Origin: Opitutales bacterium
Lineage (GTDB): Bacteria > Verrucomicrobiota > Verrucomicrobiae > Opitutales > CAG-312
Length of the DNA: 8,296 nucleotides
Direction of reading: 5' to 3'
Assembly (NCBI GenBank): GCA_017623955.1
Contig: JAGAOA010000091.1
Location: forward strand, 1 to 8,296
Of this stretch, positions 6,939 to 8,296 are shown in pieces. Every line of letters starts with the position of its first letter. Position 1 is the first letter of the stretch. Under the pieces are notes generated by a model. It saw only the letters and a list, made by a program, of their open reading frames with translations, was not told the origin of the DNA and made no database searches. The translations under genes and the position numbers were made by a program.

Positions 6939-7445
6939 ATGTCTACTATCGCAAATCTCCCGTTCAAAATTAGCGTTCTCGTATTTGTTCGAGATTCATT
7001 TGGAAGACATCTACTAATTGAACGTCTAAAAGAGCCAAATAAAAATTTATGTAGTCCAATAGGTGGTAAACTAGAAATGTCATTAGGCGAATCACCTTTT
7101 GAATGTGCCATTCGCGAAACTTACGAAGAAATTGGGCTACAAATTTCTGAAGCAGATTTACACCTATTTTCTATGATTTCTGAAAAATCGTATGAGGGTG
7201 GAAGTCACTGGCTAATGTTTCTTTTTGACTGCAAAAAACGTATAGACAATCTTCCCGAAAAAATATCAGAGGGTGCTTTCAGACTTGTTGATGAAGCCGA
7301 TATATTCAGTGGAAAAATAAGAATTCCCGATACCGATAGACTATTACTTTGGGACATTTGGAAAAAATGTCACAATTCTGGAATGACAATTTTACGCGCA
7401 GACTGTGCTGGCAACATAAACTCTAAAATTGAAGAAATATTATAA
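6939..7445 (+). CDS. Nudix hydrolase, substrate unknown
   Basis: A 168-residue cytoplasmic protein of the Nudix family, which cleaves nucleoside diphosphates linked to another group, using Mg2+. The Nudix box runs from Gly42-Gly43 through Glu51, Arg59-Glu60 and Glu63-Glu64 to Gly66 (ESPFECAIRETYEEIGL at 51-67). Between the first Gly and the first Glu there are seven residues rather than the canonical five; I recall a Nudix subgroup with this GGKLxxxxGESP spacing, so the enzyme is probably functional. The motif SHWLMFLFDCK near residues 89-99 is also typical of that subgroup. It begins 11 bp after purU and ends 4 bp before pyrE, so it is very likely co-transcribed with both. A role in clearing damaged or surplus nucleotides is a guess from the family and neighbours. 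Confidence 0.9.
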   Translation: MSTIANLPFKISVLVFVRDSFGRHLLIERLKEPNKNLCSPIGGKLEMSLGESPFECAIRETYEEIGLQISEADLHLFSMISEKSYEGGSHWLMFLFDCKKRIDNLPEKISEGAFRLVDEADIFSGKIRIPDTDRLLLWDIWKKCHNSGMTILRADCAGNINSKIEEIL

Positions 7446-7449
7446 ATTT

Positions 7450-8019
7450 ATGAACGATTCTAATCAAAAAATTCTACAAATATTTAAAGAAACTGGCGCT
7501 TTAATGGAGGGTCACTTTATACTCAGAAGTGGGTTACATTCTGGTCACTTTTTTCAATGTGCTCGCGTATGTGAGTATCTAGACCGGGTTACAGAACTCG
7601 TTGAAATGCTTATAAAAAAATTAGGCGATATTGAAGTTGAAACTGTAATTGCTCCAGCGATGGGCGGTCTCGTACTTGGTCAAGAAGTTGCTCGTCAGAT
7701 GGGTAAACGCTTCATTTTTGCAGAAAAGCAAGACGGAAATTTAGTTTTACGTCGCAACTTTAAGCTCAGAGATGGAGAAAAGGTTTTAATTGTTGAAGAC
7801 GTTATTACTCGTGGAGGCAGAGTTCAAGAATGCATCGATATTGTTAAAGCTACTGGTGTAACTCCAGTTGCAGCTACTGTTTTAGTTGACAGAAGTGAAG
7901 GTAAAGCAAAATTTGATATTCCTTGTGTCAGCCTTTTGGAATTTTCATTCCCAACGTATGAGGCAGATAAGCTACCTCCAGAATTGGAGAGTATTCCTGC
8001 ATCGCACCCAGGCAGTTAA
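7450..8019 (+). CDS. pyrE: Orotate phosphoribosyltransferase
   Basis: A 189-residue cytoplasmic enzyme that converts orotate and PRPP to orotidine 5'-phosphate in UMP synthesis. Visible motifs are TGALMEGHFILRSGLHS (15-31), VIAPAMGGLVLGQEVARQ (66-83), the region RFIFAEKQDGNLVLRR (87-102) that carries PRPP/orotate-binding Lys and Arg residues, and the PRPP loop LIVEDVITRGGRVQE (113-127). The C-terminus IPASHPGS matches the usual IPAxKPGS ending of this subgroup. The ATG at 7450 is chosen because the motifs begin shortly after it; a TTG seven codons upstream would overlap the Nudix gene and adds nothing conserved. The protein is shorter than E. coli PyrE (213) but normal for this subgroup. It is the last gene of the operon; a repeat and hairpin region follows. 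Confidence 0.95.
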   Translation: MNDSNQKILQIFKETGALMEGHFILRSGLHSGHFFQCARVCEYLDRVTELVEMLIKKLGDIEVETVIAPAMGGLVLGQEVARQMGKRFIFAEKQDGNLVLRRNFKLRDGEKVLIVEDVITRGGRVQECIDIVKATGVTPVAATVLVDRSEGKAKFDIPCVSLLEFSFPTYEADKLPPELESIPASHPGS

Positions 8020-8024
8020 AAAAA

Positions 8025-8050
8025 CGTACGAAGATACATTTTCTTCGACG
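8025..8050 (+). terminator. Hairpin just after pyrE, possible weak terminator
   Basis: CGAAGA (8029-8034) pairs with TCTTCG (8042-8047), and CGT (8025-8027) with ACG (8048-8050), leaving A8028 as a bulge and a loop of seven bases. It starts 5 bp after the pyrE stop, but the T run that follows is short (four T's at 8056-8059), so termination here would be weak; the stronger foldback at 8140-8250 may be the real end. Confidence 0.45.
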
Positions 8051-8067
8051 ATGAGTTTTAAATTTAT

Positions 8068-8116
8068 AAAGAGGAGTTGAAAACTCTGCAAAGTAGAAAA
8101 TATAAAATTTACTGCA
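8068..8116. repeat. 49-bp direct repeat, copy 1
   Basis: Begins AAAGAGGAGTTGAAAACTC and ends with AAAATTTACTGCA. It matches 8179-8227 at 46 of 49 positions by eye, with a distance of 111 bp between copies. The internal hairpin is partly broken compared with copy 2 (GAGTT/AACTC pair, outer bases mismatched), and it lies outside the 28-bp foldback. It ends in the palindrome TACTGCAGTA (8110-8119). Confidence 0.92.
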
Positions 8117-8172
8117 GTATGAGTTATATGTTTGTATGAAAAAACGAGCAAGAACGCAGAATTGCGGAACTT

Positions 8173-8200
8173 AAAAAAAAAGAGGAGTTGAAAACTCCTC
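8173..8200 (-). terminator. Small intrinsic terminator hairpin reading leftward, inside the foldback
   Basis: GAGGAGTT (8182-8189) pairs perfectly with AACTCCTC (8193-8200) around a three-base loop. On the minus strand the 8-bp stem is followed by nine T's (8181-8173), a textbook intrinsic terminator for the gene that enters from the right edge. There is no T run on the plus-strand side. Confidence 0.75.
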
Positions 8201-8227
8201 AAAGTAGAAAATATAAAATTTACCGCA
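8179..8227. repeat. 49-bp direct repeat, copy 2
   Basis: Near-identical to 8068-8116 (three mismatches). This copy has a complete inner stem and sits in the loop and right-arm base of the 28-bp foldback. Its last five bases belong to the right arm. Confidence 0.92.
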
Positions 8228-8248
8228 ATTCTGCGTTCTTGCTCGTTT

Positions 8249-8296
8249 TTAGTTTGGGCGAGGGAATAGTATCTCTTGTGGTGCAAGTGTTGCCCC
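8249..8296 (-). CDS. C-terminal 15 codons of a gene entering from the right edge (tentative)
   Basis: On the minus strand one frame is open from the window edge and reads GATLAPQEILFPRPN before TAA at 8249-8251. The stop lies at the outer edge of the foldback and about 50 bases before a leftward terminator, which is where a gene end is expected. Other frames also stay open over such a short distance, so this choice rests on position. The product cannot be identified. Confidence 0.4.
   Translation of the reverse strand, partial: GATLAPQEILFPRPN

Larger units (their letters stand above)
8140..8250. terminator. Foldback with 28-bp perfect inverted arms, likely bidirectional terminator
   Basis: The arm 8140-8167 (starting AAAAACGAGCAAGAACG) is the exact reverse complement of 8223-8250 (ending CTTGCTCGTTTTT). 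They are separated by 55 bases that hold repeat copy 2 and a small hairpin. On the plus strand the stem ends in five T's, on the minus strand in six T's, so it could stop transcription from pyrE and from the gene that enters from the right, whose stop codon overlaps the right arm. A 28-bp arm is long for an ordinary terminator, so a mobile or structural origin (MITE-like) is an alternative. Confidence 0.75.

Noticed and set aside
7429..7449. TTG start seven codons upstream of the pyrE ATG
   Set aside because: It overlaps the Nudix gene and adds a non-conserved MKKYYKF; the ATG at 7450 gives the expected N-terminus.
8068..8227. Repeat pair as a CRISPR array
   Set aside because: Only two copies, 49 bp long with a 62-bp gap, nested in a foldback and without cas genes; this does not fit an array.
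8140..8250. Foldback as a retron-type non-coding RNA
   Set aside because: No reverse transcriptase gene is in the window, and a terminator between converging genes explains the position.
7972..8286. A 104-codon minus-strand open frame covering the repeats and the pyrE end
   Set aside because: It overlaps the pyrE C-terminus, spans the foldback and terminator hairpins, and its internal protein repeat only mirrors the DNA repeat, whose 111-bp period is a multiple of three.

Overview
The window is about 8.3 kb of AT-rich bacterial DNA, densely packed with ordinary metabolic genes. The source is a Gram-negative bacterium: it encodes an exported small protein and a lipoprotein, and most starts have no clear Shine-Dalgarno sequence. 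The texture of PyrE, the Nudix protein, PanC and NadB reminds me most of low-GC Verrucomicrobiota (Opitutales-like), with Bacteroidota as the alternative. This is judged from memory of the families, not from a search. I see no phage, IS element, CRISPR array, tRNA or rRNA.

Layout. (1) Positions 2-2077, plus strand: the C-terminal part of a probable six-hairpin glycosidase-like protein, a ureide-permease/GRP-type (DMT superfamily) transporter and a small exported helical protein, closed by a bidirectional terminator at 2093-2125. (2) Positions 5940 down to 2162, minus strand: panC, nadB, apt, a lipoprotein gene and a DUF486-type membrane protein, with short gaps or overlaps that suggest one operon. 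(3) Positions 5941-6069: a divergent promoter region with a hexamer tandem repeat. (4) Positions 6070-8019, plus strand: purU, a Nudix hydrolase gene and pyrE, separated by 11 and 4 bases. (5) Positions 8020-8296: a non-coding region with two 49-bp near-identical repeats. The second lies inside a 28-bp perfect foldback between pyrE and the end of an oppositely oriented gene that enters from the right edge.

Together the two main operons serve cofactor and nucleotide metabolism: pantothenate (panC), the first step of NAD synthesis from aspartate (nadB), adenine salvage (apt), one-carbon folate balance and formate supply (purU), and UMP synthesis (pyrE).

The most notable observation is that nadB carries an in-frame TAG at 3664-3666. 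The downstream codons continue in the same frame and encode a recognisable NadB C-terminus ([20 protein letters not shown]), ending 2 bp before apt. Other points worth checking are a 59-bp overlap at the end of the lipoprotein gene that a one-base indel would remove, and the repeat/foldback structure after pyrE. I found no convincing new multi-gene system.
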